Positions 36,586 through 49,542 of a DNA stretch of 64,000 nucleotides are shown in pieces (position 1 is the stretch's first letter; every line of letters begins with the position of its first letter). The DNA comes from Styela clava. Its lineage: Eukaryota; Chordata; Ascidiacea; Stolidobranchia; Styelidae. The notes under the pieces were generated by a model, which saw nothing but the letters and a program-made list of their open reading frames with translations, had not been told where the DNA came from and made no database searches. Both the position numbers and the translations under genes were made by a program. Location of the stretch: assembly GCF_964204865.1 (NCBI RefSeq), contig NC_135262.1, positions 12,276,001 to 12,340,000 on the forward strand, read 5' to 3'.

Positions 36586-38202
36586 CTTCCGCGCGCCACA
36601 GCACTTAAATAGAAAGATAACAGAGCGCTTGGTAAGCGCAACAAAGTAACAAATTGGGTGGTTTATTTACTGTCATCGGGCCCCTTAATCGAGCCATAAT
36701 TATTTGGCTTTTCATACGCAGCCGAACATTTTTGTTAAATACTTCAGGCCATACAGAATGCCCTAGCAATACCATAATATTTGTATCATACAGCTCAGAC
36801 GCGCAGTCTTTTGAAACGGATATTATCAACCACATTACAGCAGAACGTATACTGTATCATCTTTTCCGATATGCACCATAAAAAGATAACAGACTATCAA
36901 CTGATGAAGCACATCACAACACTATGTCAATTTTGTATTTCAACCAATCAATCAATATTTAGAAGTAAATATATCGTCACGCTAATAACAAAATAAGTCA
37001 CTCTTTGACGGTTTTGGATTTTTGTAGCATAGTTATTTGTGTAAAGCTGCGCACCTGTCAGATTTTATCCAAAGATTCCGAAGTGCATAAAAGGAGAGAT
37101 TTATGTAACATACACAATGTTGTACAATGTTGCAATTGTTATTGCGGCGTCAAATGTCGAAATAAACTTCGGCGAAGCATTTTTTGAGTTTTTGCATCAT
37201 AGATTCTAGCTTAGCTGTTTTAAATTTGAACTTACATTATTGAATAAGAACTTGGAGACTTGTGAAGATCCTTTTCTGAGTCCAATTTATATTGTTTGGA
37301 ATTTATTTATAGATGCATCATTATTTTATTCTTTATATTTATTATTTATGGAAAGTCGTGTTTTCGTTTGGTGTGCAGAGCAAGTCATATTGGTAAAATA
37401 TATATATATTCAAAAAATTAAAAAATAATTTTTAAAAACAGATATCCTGTTTTGGGATTGGACATCGGAAATACTGCAAATTCCATACATTTTTTCGAAT
37501 GTTTGGTTTTCAGTACTGATGGATATAGCAGAGTTAAAAAATGCCTGTGTTCATAAGTCCAAGGCAAATTTCTGCGTAAGAAGCTGTGTGCCATTATGAC
37601 GTCACATATTGGCATCATACAAATAAATTTAAATCCGATTACAACAAAAAACTGAACGATGTGGATTGTTTTACTCTTAATGGCGGGTCGGCGGGACTAT
37701 ATCTTCAGAATTCTTTTTTCTGTTTTTCTCAAAACCGATAAAAATGGCTTTTAAATTTCTGTTATTAGGGCAGCGATATGGTGTTAATATTAATATATTA
37801 CAACGGTGACCACGGTGAACAGTAAAGTTAAAAATAAAATGTGTTCCAATTCAGAAAGTATAACAACTGGCTATTGTATCACTAACTATCAAAGAAAAAA
37901 CATATGAAATTCTTTTTCTATTGGATTCGCATTTAAAATGAACTGGCTGATGCTCTAAGTTAGCTTATTGCCGACTAACTGTTACAAATACCATCGCGCG
38001 AAGACGCTGTGAATATCACTGCTGTCGCGTTGATAAGAAAGTGCGGGATATGAGAAGAGGTTTATCAGCGTATAAGGTGAAAAATTACATTTTATTGAAG
38101 AGAACAAGTATCTACTATCTGAATGAAAGTGAAATAAATTTTTTTTTTATAGATACGAAAAATATAAACAGGCCAAATAGCTAATAAACTGTGTTATAGC
38201 TG

Positions 38203-41200
38203 TCATTTACAAGAAACCGCAGCATCTTCATTATGACCACAATTATGTTTATTCCAATCACCTCTTTGGCAGCTTATATTGCTCAACTCGTTTTCCGTGC
38301 ATTGTATGTCATCGAGCCATATTTTTTCCTTTCCCTGGCCATATACTAGTGGGTATGTTACATTGTTGTCATCCGTCCAGTAAATGGGAGGACCAAACTC
38401 AAGCATTCGACAAATAACCCGTGCGTCTTTCTCGTCCCAGCCATCGTCACAAATAGTTCCCCATTCTCCATTGTGCAAAATTTCAACTCGTCCTCCTTTA
38501 CCCGTTCCGTTCGCCAACCTAACTTTTCCTTTGTAATCAGGACCTGTCGAAATAAAAGTAGCTTGAATGAGTATAGATGTAATTAAACGACATGGATTTG
38601 ACTACATTTCATCCCTCAAAAAATAATAGAATATAAAATGAGAGTTCAAAACTTATTATTTTCATTATGCAAAAGTGGGCATCCACCGTCTCTTTGTGGT
38701 CCACATCTTTAGTAAAATTGCCAAACACAATGCAGATGTATATTACTCTGTATGACAAAATTGGGTAAAATGAACCCGAATTATGAGAGGAATGTATTCT
38801 AATAACATTAAAATGTTTACCATTCTCTAAAATTGAGTTGTTCCGCAGATTAAAAATTTCCTAATGTTTTATCTTACCTAAATTATTTATCCTGGTGTCT
38901 TGATTCGAATTTATAGATTTTAGACTTTGGATTTCATTGTTGGATATTTTTTGTGATTCTGAGATTCAGTAAATAGAGTATGATTTTATAGGTTTGAAAT
39001 AAAACAATTTAAACTAATGTGGCTGTAATTACACAACAAGTAATATTTTCTTACAAAAAGAATAATCCGAAAATTAGCGCATTAAAGTGTGAAGAAACGA
39101 CCTGACTGAAGACGGAAAAATTTAATTCATATATATCGAACCATGTGAAAATTCACACAATTTTTGATGATTCGATGTAGTATTATAGAACATTATTTTC
39201 ATCTCCTTATTTTGAGTAAAACTTTTGAAAAAGTATGACATTCTGTATCACGTTTATATTAGCGAGGAATTGGACAAGATATTGCACGATTCGAAATTTA
39301 CACATCCATCCTAGCGTTTAAATTATACATAACTATTCAACTAACCAGTAAATTCATTTCTGAAATTACGAAGTTTTTCTTCGAACTTGCTTTCTTGTTG
39401 TTGAAGTTTTTTTTCCAAGGCTTTTATTTCTTGAAAGGGAAATAAGATATTTATTATAATAAAAGAAAAAAATATAAAAAGAAGAATAGAATTAGAAAAC
39501 AATAAAAACAGACGACATAATAATCAAAATGAGAGCAGTCATTCAAAGAGGAGATTTAAATTCTGTAAAGGAATAAATACTGAAGAAAAGTCATATGCAA
39601 AAAAGTAAATATAGAATAAATAAAGCTAGAAATAGAAAAACAGTAAAACATATTTGAAAAAGCAGGAAACAAGTACTTAAAATTACGAACCTTTTACTCA
39701 TTTAATTTATGCCTGTTCTCACCTATTTTCAAATCCTCAACAGTTACATTGTGTTGAATGATTGTTTCATTCATTTCATCAATGAGAACTTCTTGCCAGA
39801 TTATAGTGTTGTTTAAATGAAGAACTTCGCCACTCAGTCGAAAAAATTCTAAAAATCAATAAATATAAAATATTTCAACATAGATAAAAATTTTCTTGAG
39901 CAAATCTTAAAATAAATTATATATTAATACTTCCGTGATTTATATATACCGTAGTATATAAATGATATCTTACACCGTCCCTTTGTTTATTGTACATGAC
40001 GGTGCATGGAGTCGTAACGTTTTTTATGGAATATTATTTTAATGATACAATGTTCGACTTTTTTCTCCTCTGTATTAATTAACTGTTAGGGTGTCGCTGC
40101 TTGTTAACCGCCGCTCGTTTTTAGGGTTTCCCTTCGCCCTGAAATGCCATTTTTACGCTCTTTTTATATTTTTTGTACAAAGTGTATTTTTAGTATAGTG
40201 AAAAAATGAACTAATGATTACTGAATTTACCATTTTGAAGATTGTCAGTAATAGTTGTATTAGCAATTCCTTGCAAGCCTCTTTCTCCCTGGATTCTCTT
40301 TATTCCACGAGGTCCACGGTATCCTCGTGGTCCGTATTCGTATATTTTAGTGGAACCATTGTTCGAAAAGGGAAATAAAACTTGTTCATTGTCGAGTATC
40401 AAAAATAAAATTAGTACCAAAGTCGAATAGTAACCATATCGAATATAGTTTCCTACTCCAGATTTTTTTTACATCAGATTGCAACCGAGTAGAGTAGTTA
40501 AGTATCAAAAAAGTGCCCTTACTGAAACATGCAATTTACACTTTGGACGAGGGAAAATCTGTTGCCATTGTGGTGTTGCTACTTCGTTATCAGCACAGTA
40601 GACAGGTGCAAAGCATTTCTTACCCAAATCAGAACATTTTGTCGGTTTGATTCAATATTTAATTTAATGGAGTATTCACAGCCTTACATAAATTAAAAAG
40701 AAACGATGTTCTGCCATCAATGTCATTGAAATTTCAGGCAAACTTCGAAAGAATCGTACACATATAATGTGAAGGTACAGCCGGATGTCATATAAAAGTG
40801 TGCCCATGGAATGAAAAACGCAAATTTTTAGTGGATCTATCCGGTTTCATAGGATTTGAAATATTAAATATCGCTGAAACAAGTGAGCGATGACCAAATA
40901 TATGGACTCTAAGGCTAGCCGGATCCGCAGTGTTCACGACTTTGGCTTATCACCAGATCGCGAACGAGTAACCGACACATGGTGCGCATTTTTTCAATTT
41001 TGATGACGTCATGGCACACACAAGCATAACGAATTCCTTGGAATCCGCTGAAATTTTTAAAAAGAAATTAGAAGGCAATTCGTTCATAACAACAACAATA
41101 AAAAGAATTTTAACAAGAACAAAAACCAAAACGATACATATGTGCATTTCGTGTTCAACAATCACGAATTAAAAAAACATGTCTAGTTGTGGTTAATTAA

Positions 41201-41629
41201 TTATGTTGGTGACTCTTAAATCCATAGCAATCGGGCTAAAAAATACAATTGCTTTCTTTAATTTCTGAAACTTTGAAAGCGTTTGTTCCTACCCCCAACA
41301 ACAAAAACAGTAACAACAATTTAGCGAAGTTTTTCATAGGCCCAAATTGTGTCCAATGAAATGAAAAATTCAGCATAGAAATCGAGATACTCGTAATAGC
41401 GTAATAAAATTCAGAATAATATAAATTAAATGAATATTCAAGAAATCTAGCAATTTGAAATCGAGAAAATATTACGAAATATAGAATTATTCATTCGGGA
41501 TTTTAAATGTGACTTTTGAAATTTGGCTTAAATTTTACACATATATAGTTATCAAAAATATCCCTCACCTTGGGATTCGGTAGCAACTCTAATTGCGAGA
41601 ACCAAACATATCAACAACTTCGTATACAT
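38203..41629 (-). CDS. SRCR/collagen protein copy 2, probably impaired
   Basis: This is the paralogue of the gene at 26403-31320. Recognisable exons: 41569-41629 (signal peptide), 40523-40623, 40231-40363 (collagen), 39723-39848, 39346-39429, 38878-38958 and 38203-38543 (SRCR with six cysteines, ending VSCK). The acceptor of exon 2 is GG instead of AG, and that of the collagen exon is CG instead of AG. Skipping exon 2 alone would break phase. A downstream-shifted AG in the preceding intron (before TTTTATTTCCC, near 40396) would, however, join exon 1 to the collagen exon in frame. The coiled-coil exons at 27927 and 28526 have no equivalent. One collagen Gly is Arg (GIKRIQ for GIKGIQ). The 3' exons are open, so selection may have persisted. 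It could be a young pseudogene or a shorter isoform. Confidence 0.6.
40870..41160 (+). repeat. Half-copy of the fold-back family, unit 2
   Basis: This is the orthologous insertion of 30510-30870 carried by the duplication: GAAACAAGTGAGCGATGACC, then GATGACGTCATGGCACA, a CAA run and ACATATGTGCATTTCGTG. It is shorter internally than the unit 1 copy. Confidence 0.6.
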
Positions 41630-44011
41630 GGTAAACTGTTTGGAAAACTTGAAATAAAAAGAAAGATTGTTTTAAGAACCTCTATTATCGACCATTCTAT
41701 ATCAAGTAAACTTACGATGTCAATTTGTGTGTAGTTATAGTATAACGAGATCTGACTCACGATTCGTGTGCCGTCGATGTTCCGTTTTCACTTTATACAT
41801 TTTTCAATTTCTCCTATATAATATAAAGCGAATGCATTATACCATGACCTTGTTATTTCCAGGTAGATACGTATAACAACGAAATACCAAGAATTAGAGT
41901 CATTTAGAGAATTTTGATTTGCAATTTCTTCAGAGCACCAGGACAATCCATATTGGCAAAAATCATTTAAAGTCAATTGTTAGCAGTTTAAAATATTGTG
42001 ATTTTATTTTGTTGATTGGTATGTTGTTTTTCGAAACCAGGAAATATTTTCAATAGTCTTAACAGTATTCAAATGCATGTGAAAATGCAAATTTGGCATA
42101 GAGAGAAATATTTCTTAATGTGGTTGACGCTCCGAGGACTGGCTCATCCTCCCGATTAATTGAAACTGGAGAGAAATCTTTCCAAACCAATATCTTTAAA
42201 CTATGTGTAAAATCAGAGAAGATAATCTGAAAATATCTATTCATCAACCCAAATTTCATGGTATAAAAGTAATTCTTTTTTCTTCATAAGATGCTTTTCT
42301 TTTCACATTTTTCAGCTTGAGGCTACAGCCACTAGTGCGTATGAAGCTACTGTTCTTATATTTGAGTGTAAATGTATTATATGAAATAGTTGTAATGTAG
42401 AATTTATTTCATAAATATGTTATTTGTTTCATATGCAAAAATGGTATTTTACCAAATATATTTTACATATTCCGAACATTATCGGATAATTGAACTGGGT
42501 TTTGTGACTTTAGTCATTCTTGTCACGCGTTCAGGAAAATATTATCGACTATTTCCTGCTACTAAATTGTGACTACGTGACGACAATTGAACACCCTAAT
42601 TAACTTAGACATGGGTCTCTATAGAACAATGGACTATACATGAAAAAGATGAGTTTCGAAAGGTCGAATCATCATATGTGATGCATGGTAGCATCAGCTT
42701 CCCGCTAGACTTTATTTTGTGAATACTGACGCTCCAGAATGAGTCTTCAAAATTTCCATTTCTTTTATCCGCTGACTTAAGATTTATGACGTTCCCTACT
42801 GTCAAATTCGAAACTGTGCGCTATTGTCAATGTAAAATATTATCAAACAAGCGTTACCATAGCCACGTAAAACAAGATAGCTCTTTATGTTTTACTACAG
42901 TAACATAGGAACCCAAATAAAATCTGATTGGGGTCGCCATAATCATAGCAGCGGCAGTTTACTTGTTTATGTCGCCGTGTAATAACGGTTGAAATTACTT
43001 ATTCATGAAAAACTGAATATATCCCTCGTGTCTTTTACATCGCAAAATAAATCTTAGTTAAATTCTACGTATGACTACCCATGATACGTACTTGGAAAAG
43101 TAATACAATTTTTAAAGTTACGTTCCACCAGGGGTGTAGCTGTGCAAAATGGTGTGCTTACGTCAAAGTCCAAATTCCGCTGTAAATACATACTTTTTCA
43201 ATAAATTCATAAAATGAAGGTTAAGTGAGTAATGAAAACAACTGTGGTATTTTGATTGCACATCCAAAAAAATTTTCGAATTCAGTTTTGGCTTCACGCG
43301 TCGTCCTATACTCGAAAACGCTGATTCACAAAAAAAAAACTGTTCCAATTCATTGAAACTAAGAAGTATGAAGAAATTGGTTTCAGATGTTGATCTATAA
43401 TAACTGCTGGTATATGGGGTAAGATTGGCCCCATCAGCGTGTCCGCACTCCCGTGTTATTCAACACACGTTGACAGAGTGAAACCCCGATCTGCACTCTT
43501 TCACAGGTCAATAAGCACACAATGTATTGTAATGTCAAATGTTCGTATATTGTAAAGTTGCACAATCGAATTGAATCCAAATACAGATACAATAAAATAT
43601 ACACCTCAACCTTTCAACACAGTTATACGGCCGAATCCAAGCAGTATGTCTGTACAATGGAAAATCCTTAAATTTCAACCCTCGGAAATACAAATACAAT
43701 ACAAAGAACGCTTGATACAAGGAAAACTAAGGCTTGTTGCTTGTCGTTATAAATCATTATCAGGAAAATAGCTAGAATGACCTATTTCATTAAATTTACA
43801 ACAGTATCCCGAGTTATTCACCCAGGGCACTGGTACGCCACTAATTTTTCGCCAACTCGTTTTTTGGTGGGGTTTTCACAAGTCGATTCAATTCTGTAAT
43901 TTAGTTAAATATACCTTTTTATAGTTTTATGACATCACAATGAAACTAAAAATTTATATAAATAAAATTGATTTATTTATATGTTAGTAAAATAATACCA
44001 CATAATTCAAC
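41630..44011. promoter_or_regulatory. Divergent SRCR copy 2/speriolin spacer
   Basis: This 2.4 kb spacer between divergent starts parallels 31321-33600 in unit 1. No exon was seen. It presumably contains the promoters of SRCR copy 2 and of the speriolin gene. Confidence 0.4.
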
Positions 44012-47000
44012 ATGGAAGAGATGGAATTAAATTTAACGGAAGATGAAATTCAGTTCGAGAAAGAAAGGTTAGAAAGAGAAAATGCGTCTTTGATACAAGA
44101 AATTGAAAGATTAGGAGGATTTGCGGACTCGTGTTTTCTGCCATTAAAACCAGATACATACAATGAGAAGACATACTCTACGGAAGCAGTTCCTCCTGCA
44201 TCAACTCTTACATCCCTGTCATCCTCTTCTACATCATATGCTGCGTTGCCGGGAAAATCTAAGGTATCTAATAACGAATCATGTGGATATGCATTCACAA
44301 TTTTATACCAGCTATATTTTTTACGTTTTAAAATGAGGTATGTAGCAGACATACTAAAACACAACAAGTTATGGTGGTGTCAAATTATATATCATGACAT
44401 CTAAACTGTAGACCCTGGTATTTCAATTCTACTTTTTATATGTCAAGAGTTTGCCATGAACTATTTGGTTTTGACAAAAAGCCTATCATACTATTCAGCC
44501 CGACGTTACCAGTGATTCACATAGCATGGGCGAATAGAACTGTAACAAAATTAGATTTTTGTATACAGTGATTAAATCAGTGAAGAAATGGAATGTCTAT
44601 AAAAGCTAATGGGGTTCGAGAACAAAAAGTTTAAGAATTACTCATCGAAGATGTGCTTTATCAAAAATAATAAAAACAACTTCACCAAGAGAATGATGAT
44701 TACTGATATACAACTCGTTCGATTGTTTGTTCAAAATTTGATGTATTCTCCGTCATCAAACATTCATAACTTCCCCCTTTTGTTCTCAGAAGCCACAAGT
44801 TGACAGTGTCGCGTTGTTGGCTGCAGCAAGTCAAAGTCCAAATGACGCAAATGCCAAGCGAATTGTAATGAAATCGGACTTTTTACGTAAGGTTTTGTAA
44901 ATTATAAAACCGTGATATACTATTAGTGATTTTTCAAATATTCAAGACTTTTAGAACGATGATACAAGAATTCAATGAGAAGTTGGCCAATGATTAAAAT
45001 CAAAAACTTCATTTTAAAAAGATAAAAAACGTGACACGAAGAAACCATTTTAAGGCACGAAATCGATGGTCATTGTTTGGAGTTAGTCTGATATTGCAGT
45101 CGGGTATCGAGTCAAGTTTTAATCGACCCGGAGCTAAAGTCGGATAAAGGCTTTCTCAGATTTTAGATCCCCGTCCACCCGTCATTTCAAACAGTAAACT
45201 TTTCAATATTCGTGAAGCTTAGAATCAATCTTCCATCCTATTTTCTGAGCTTGCTTTAACGCTCCTTTTTAATCTAAGATAAAACTATTAAATCTTACTC
45301 AGAATCTTACGATGATCTGAAGCTCAATGATACCAAAAAGAATGACAATCCACTATCATCTTTGTCTGAAGGTGCTCTAAGTTTTGATCAAATTGGAAGT
45401 GAAAAATATTCAACAACTCCACAAAGGTATTATAAAACAGATTAACAGTTGTTATCTGCAAAAAAGCAAAAAAGTTTGAAAATATTTTTCTGCAATATTT
45501 GTTTATAGCATTAAATATCTTCAATCAAATTCTTAACTTGTGTGTCATGTGTTTGTTTAAAACACACAACTGTTCAGTATTCTTGAGTATGTCATGGATA
45601 TAACAGAGACACTATATATCATAATACTAAGAAACTTGCTGTACTATGAAAAAAGAGCTCAATAGTGGCATCGTGCGACAGAGTAAATCATTAATCATGG
45701 TGTTAAGAAATCAACTTACCTTATGAAACCCCAAGATTTAACACAAGTGCTATTGCCTGAAACGTTCTTAAACAATTGCATATGCAGCTACGTTATATCT
45801 TAATTGCTTATAGATACTTCATTCCTGTTTCCTCCGCGGTGTTTACGAGTAGGGCCTGATCGATACTGCCTTTTTAAACCGATACCGATAGTTTTCTAAA
45901 ACTAGGCCGATAAGCCGATACCGATGTTTCCACACATAAAAAGATGGCTACAAGTAACAAGCAACACTCTGATAATTCTGTGTTTTTCTTGCAAAAGAAA
46001 TGAAATCTATAACAAAATGTTTAACTCATGCAATGATAACAAAAAATTGCATAACAAAATTTAGAGATCCCTAAAATTGGAGTTTCGAAAACTGTCGAGT
46101 GTCGACAGTTGAAAATTGTACATACTCTCAATACTTTTTTACTCAATTCCTATGAATTCAGTTTTATTAGGGCATGCGAAGCCCATAGGTGCTATTTTAA
46201 TCCCATTATCGTTAGTCCTAACTTTGGAGGTGTTTTGTGTAATTTTCAGATAAATTATTAACAATCATTAATAAGATAAAACTGTTGCCAAGAAATTTTA
46301 AATTGCATTTAGGGAAGTCTTGAATTCGGAGCTAGGAATGACATTATTATTTGATGATTGTGTTGTTACTGTACAACAGCCATCAAAATGCAAGAGTACA
46401 ATTATTTGTCATAGTAATAGACGTATATTACAAAGTATTGCCATCATAGGAAAATACGAATTCCATTGAAAGCAGGTATTGCCATCATAAGGATCCCCCA
46501 GCATGTGTTTCAGCTTCAAGTTTCTGGTACAATGTTCTTATGATTACTGACTCAACAGCTCAAATCTATTCTATTTATACAACTAGCATTTTCAGCGGAA
46601 ACTAAATTGCCTTTTCCCCCATGTGTACTCTCTCAAATAATATTATCGATAATAACCTTCCAGTTATGGCCATACATGAAATGAATAAATACACGCCACC
46701 CGACTTAATTTTGACACTTTGGCAGTCACATGATTGCCGATAACTATCGATAAAATTAGCCGATACTGATAGTTCGAAATTTGTGAAAAACAAAGTCGAT
46801 ATATCGGTCTGGCCCTATTTACGAGTAATTTTTACGAATTTCTCAGTGTTGAAATGTATAAAAATTATTGGTAGTCGCTAAATCCAGAGTATCGAGCCAA
46901 GTCGGTCGTCGAAAGCTCGAAACTCCCATCAATTTTGAGGTTCGAGACTCAGGGCCAGTTGAGTCACTACTCACTACACTCCCGATTTATGAGTCTGACG

Positions 47001-47981
47001 TTCAATCAACGTTCTTTTTAACACCAAACTAGGTATTATTCATGTGACAAAATTTACCACGCCATACCAGGGCTAATTTCAAATTCTTGCTGATGAATTT
47101 TCGATTTTTCAATACAACTTTAATCGACGTGGTAAATCATTGCAATGTTATTTTTTTGTTTCAAGCTATATCCGTGTGGTGTCAAGGCTCACTGCACTGG
47201 TTCGAACCTTAGTTTACTTTCATTTATTTTGTCTAGATGACTCGGTTCACTCCGGGTGAAAACCAATTACCAACTCTGCTCATTCAGGTTCTTCGAGCCC
47301 GGTCGTCAAATCGAGATAGGAAGAGTTCTAGACAAAAGAGGCGAAAGGAGCGAGGAAGGCACAATCGGACAATCTGTGCAACAACAATCAACTGGTTTTG
47401 GATCTGATTCTACACTCAGCAAAAAGTTAAATTTTGACAGCAGTGAAGAGGAGTTTGAGAACATCACTAAAATGACCAAATCCTACGACAAGAAAGGAAT
47501 TTTTGGCCGCAAGGACAAAAATTGGCAGAAGAGGGTGGTTGGGGAAATTGCATTCCAGCTTGACAGACGAATTTTGCAACATATATTTCATCACAGACGT
47601 AGACTGTATGGGTTCACTGTCCGGAATATTTCCGAAAAGATAGATGAAATAGCCACAGATGCAAATGGTGTTTATGACGTACGGAAAGCGACAGAATTGC
47701 ATGGACGCCAAAACTTTGTAATGTCGATGTTAGCCGAAAAAGCCGAATTCGATCCAAAATACCATCCGATGTTCTCAGAACTTCTGGTAAATAAGTATGG
47801 CATTTTGAAGGTCAATCCGTGGGAAGATAAAGAAGAACTGAAATCTCTCCAAAGTGTTGATTTTTTGACCAAACTTGTGACAGAGAATGCATTACCTGAA
47901 TATAGAACTGATGCTGTTATTTTACTCCGGGCACTAAATGCTATTTCTAGTTGGGATAAAAAGCCTATATTAATGTGGTGA
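44012..47981 (+). CDS. SPATC1L: Speriolin-family protein (centrosomal, germline)
   Basis: Four exons join in phase: 44012-44263, 44790-44886, 45303-45426 and 47288-47981, for 388 aa. The N-terminus is an acidic helix (MEEMELNLTEDEIQFEKERL ... RENASLIQEIERLGG), as in speriolins, followed by a Ser/Thr-rich linker. Residues 236-388 form the conserved speriolin C-terminal domain: KRVVGEIAFQLDRRIL, RLYGFTVRNISEKI, HPMFSELLVNKYGILK and the end KKPILMW. Speriolins are testis-enriched centrosome proteins that bind CDC20 in mammals. Whether this is SPATC1 or SPATC1L cannot be decided by eye; total length is closer to SPATC1L. Exons 1-3 lie in the duplicated unit and exon 4 outside it. Intron 3 contains the hAT insertion at 45850-46817. 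Confidence 0.88.
45850..46817. mobile_element. Non-autonomous hAT element, 968 bp
   Basis: The terminal repeats TAGGGCCTGATCGATA and TATCGGTCTGGCCCTA are inverted with two mismatches. The flanking 8 bp duplication TTTACGAG (45842-45849 and 46818-46825) is perfect. The interior has repeated CCGATA motifs near both ends and no transposase frame. It lies in speriolin intron 3. Confidence 0.92.
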
Positions 47982-47999
47982 TAACTGATAAACAGATGT

Positions 48000-48005
48000 A
48001 ATAAA
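48000..48005 (+). terminator. Candidate speriolin poly(A) signal
   Basis: A canonical AATAAA lies 19 bases after the speriolin stop codon. A second candidate is near 48119-48126. Confidence 0.45.
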
Positions 48006-48234
48006 TTGTTTCACATTGCTACTAGTATTTGAAAGTTGAAATTCCCAGCACATAGAGCTAATTAAACATAACCTAGACACCTCCACGCATTTTAACCAAA
48101 AACTTGTATACGGGAAAATAATAAATAATTTATTCATTTAAAATTCAAATTGCTATGCTATTAAAACGACAAATCTAATTAAAAAAGTAAGAGCGTATAT
48201 TGCTATCATTGCTGTATTTCATGTTTTTGAGTTG

Positions 48235-48345
48235 TTTTTCATAACAACAATAAGAAGAAGAAAATACCAACACGAATAAGAACAACAACATAATAACAAA
48301 ACGATCCATACGTACATTTCGTGTCCAATAAAAGTCAGCTAGCGC
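48235..48345 (+). repeat. Fragment of the fold-back family
   Basis: A CAA-rich run, then CATAATAACAAAACGATCCA and GTACATTTCGTGTCCAATAA, matches the outer part of the right arm of the element at 10571-11080 and of the copy at 30510-30870. Confidence 0.55.
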
Positions 48346-48661
48346 CCAACACAAGCATGCTATAAACATCAGGCATCATATTGTAAACAGTCTGTCACTG
48401 GTCTGTGATGTTTTGCATTCCTGCACGCTGCAAATAGAATTTTCTTTCTGACGATGCATCACAACAGCCACATACATATCCTGGGCAATGTTAGAGGATC
48501 GCAAGTAATCACTGATGCATAAATAAAAACATTTTATTCCATTCCCATGATACGATGATTGCTGTATAAGTGGTTCGTTGACCCAACTATTTTTACATTG
48601 CTGAGTTAGGGGCTAGTTGTCATGAAGTGCCTTTAATCAGATTACAACAAATTTAAAGAAT

Positions 48662-48891
48662 ACTTCCGTAGTATGTGCAACAAGATGACGGGCATCAGAA
48701 CGTAGTATGTGTATCAGGTTAGAGTCAGGCCGTAATTTTAGATACAAATACTACGGGAGTCACTTGGCCAGTCCCCGAACTGGTAATAGAACTAAAATAA
48801 GGAAAATTGGAATAAAATTTTGGTCTAACCTTAACCTGGTACACATACTATGTTCAGGTGTCCGCCATCTTGTTGCACATACTACGGGAGC
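48662..48891. mobile_element. Palindromic MITE, uninterrupted copy
   Basis: The 230 bp copy begins ACTTCCGTAGTATGTGCAAC and ends GTTGCACATACTACGGGAG, with inner blocks CGTAGTATGTGTATCAGGTT and its complement. It is the same family as 8873-9408 but without the nested hAT. Confidence 0.8.
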
Positions 48892-49542
48892 GCCATTTTA
48901 AAGAGAGGCTACATAAAACCCGAATTGTGGTCTGATGTATTTTGACGGCTTACAAAAATTTGTTCGAGACGGTGGTATAAGAATGTCGGAAGCGGTTGTC
49001 CTGAAGATGAGTTGTGCAGGGTTGCCATACTGGCTTTTTAACGCCAAGATTAACATATTTCAAGGGTTGTGGTGCTTGTACCATTTGCTCGTTTAAATAG
49101 TTTTGACCTGACTTTTTTGATCACTGGAATCTGGCAACCCTGGATTTGTGCCAAGCGTCCTTTTGTATCAAGAATTGATATATGTTTAGGCGTTTCTCAC
49201 TACCGATACACCAATGCCAAGCGACATGTTGGCCCAACATGGTAATTGCAGATTCTCTTCAACAGAAATCACGAGCATTCTTTGATGTAAAGATTATTTT
49301 CGTCTTCTTTGGTACGATTGCCGTCGTCTAGGGCTGCCTCTGTTTCGAACTCCTCTCCGTCTACCTCGTCTTTTTGTTTTGGTACCACGTTCCGCCTATT
49401 TTGAATTCTTTTCTTACCTGCATTTTTGAAAAAAATATTATGCAATATTTATCTTTTCGTTTAATTTGTGGATAGTTTGAATATAACAAATACCAATTAC
49501 TTTTATCCACGTGGCATAAAATATCTATACTTACACTAGAGC

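Larger units (their letters stand above)
35421..47030. repeat. Large tandem duplication, unit 2
   Basis: This 11.6 kb unit starts GGGCATAAGATGTAACTAGA and ends ACACCAAACT. It follows unit 1 directly. It is longer because of two inserts (about 35645-36585, and 45850-46817), and it lacks the extra SRCR exons of unit 1. Divergence between units looks like very roughly ten percent by eye, with many small indels, so the duplication is not an assembly echo of identical sequence. Confidence 0.9.

Noticed and set aside
40211-40420. Apparent new start with a hydrophobic leader before the collagen exon of SRCR copy 2
   Set aside because: The first codon is TTG, not ATG. The open stretch is former intron, useful only as evidence for the bypass acceptor idea.
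47256-47287. Upstream ATG of the last speriolin exon as a separate gene start
   Set aside because: The acceptor at 47286-47287 and exact phase continuity from exon 3 show it is an internal exon; the ATG is intronic.
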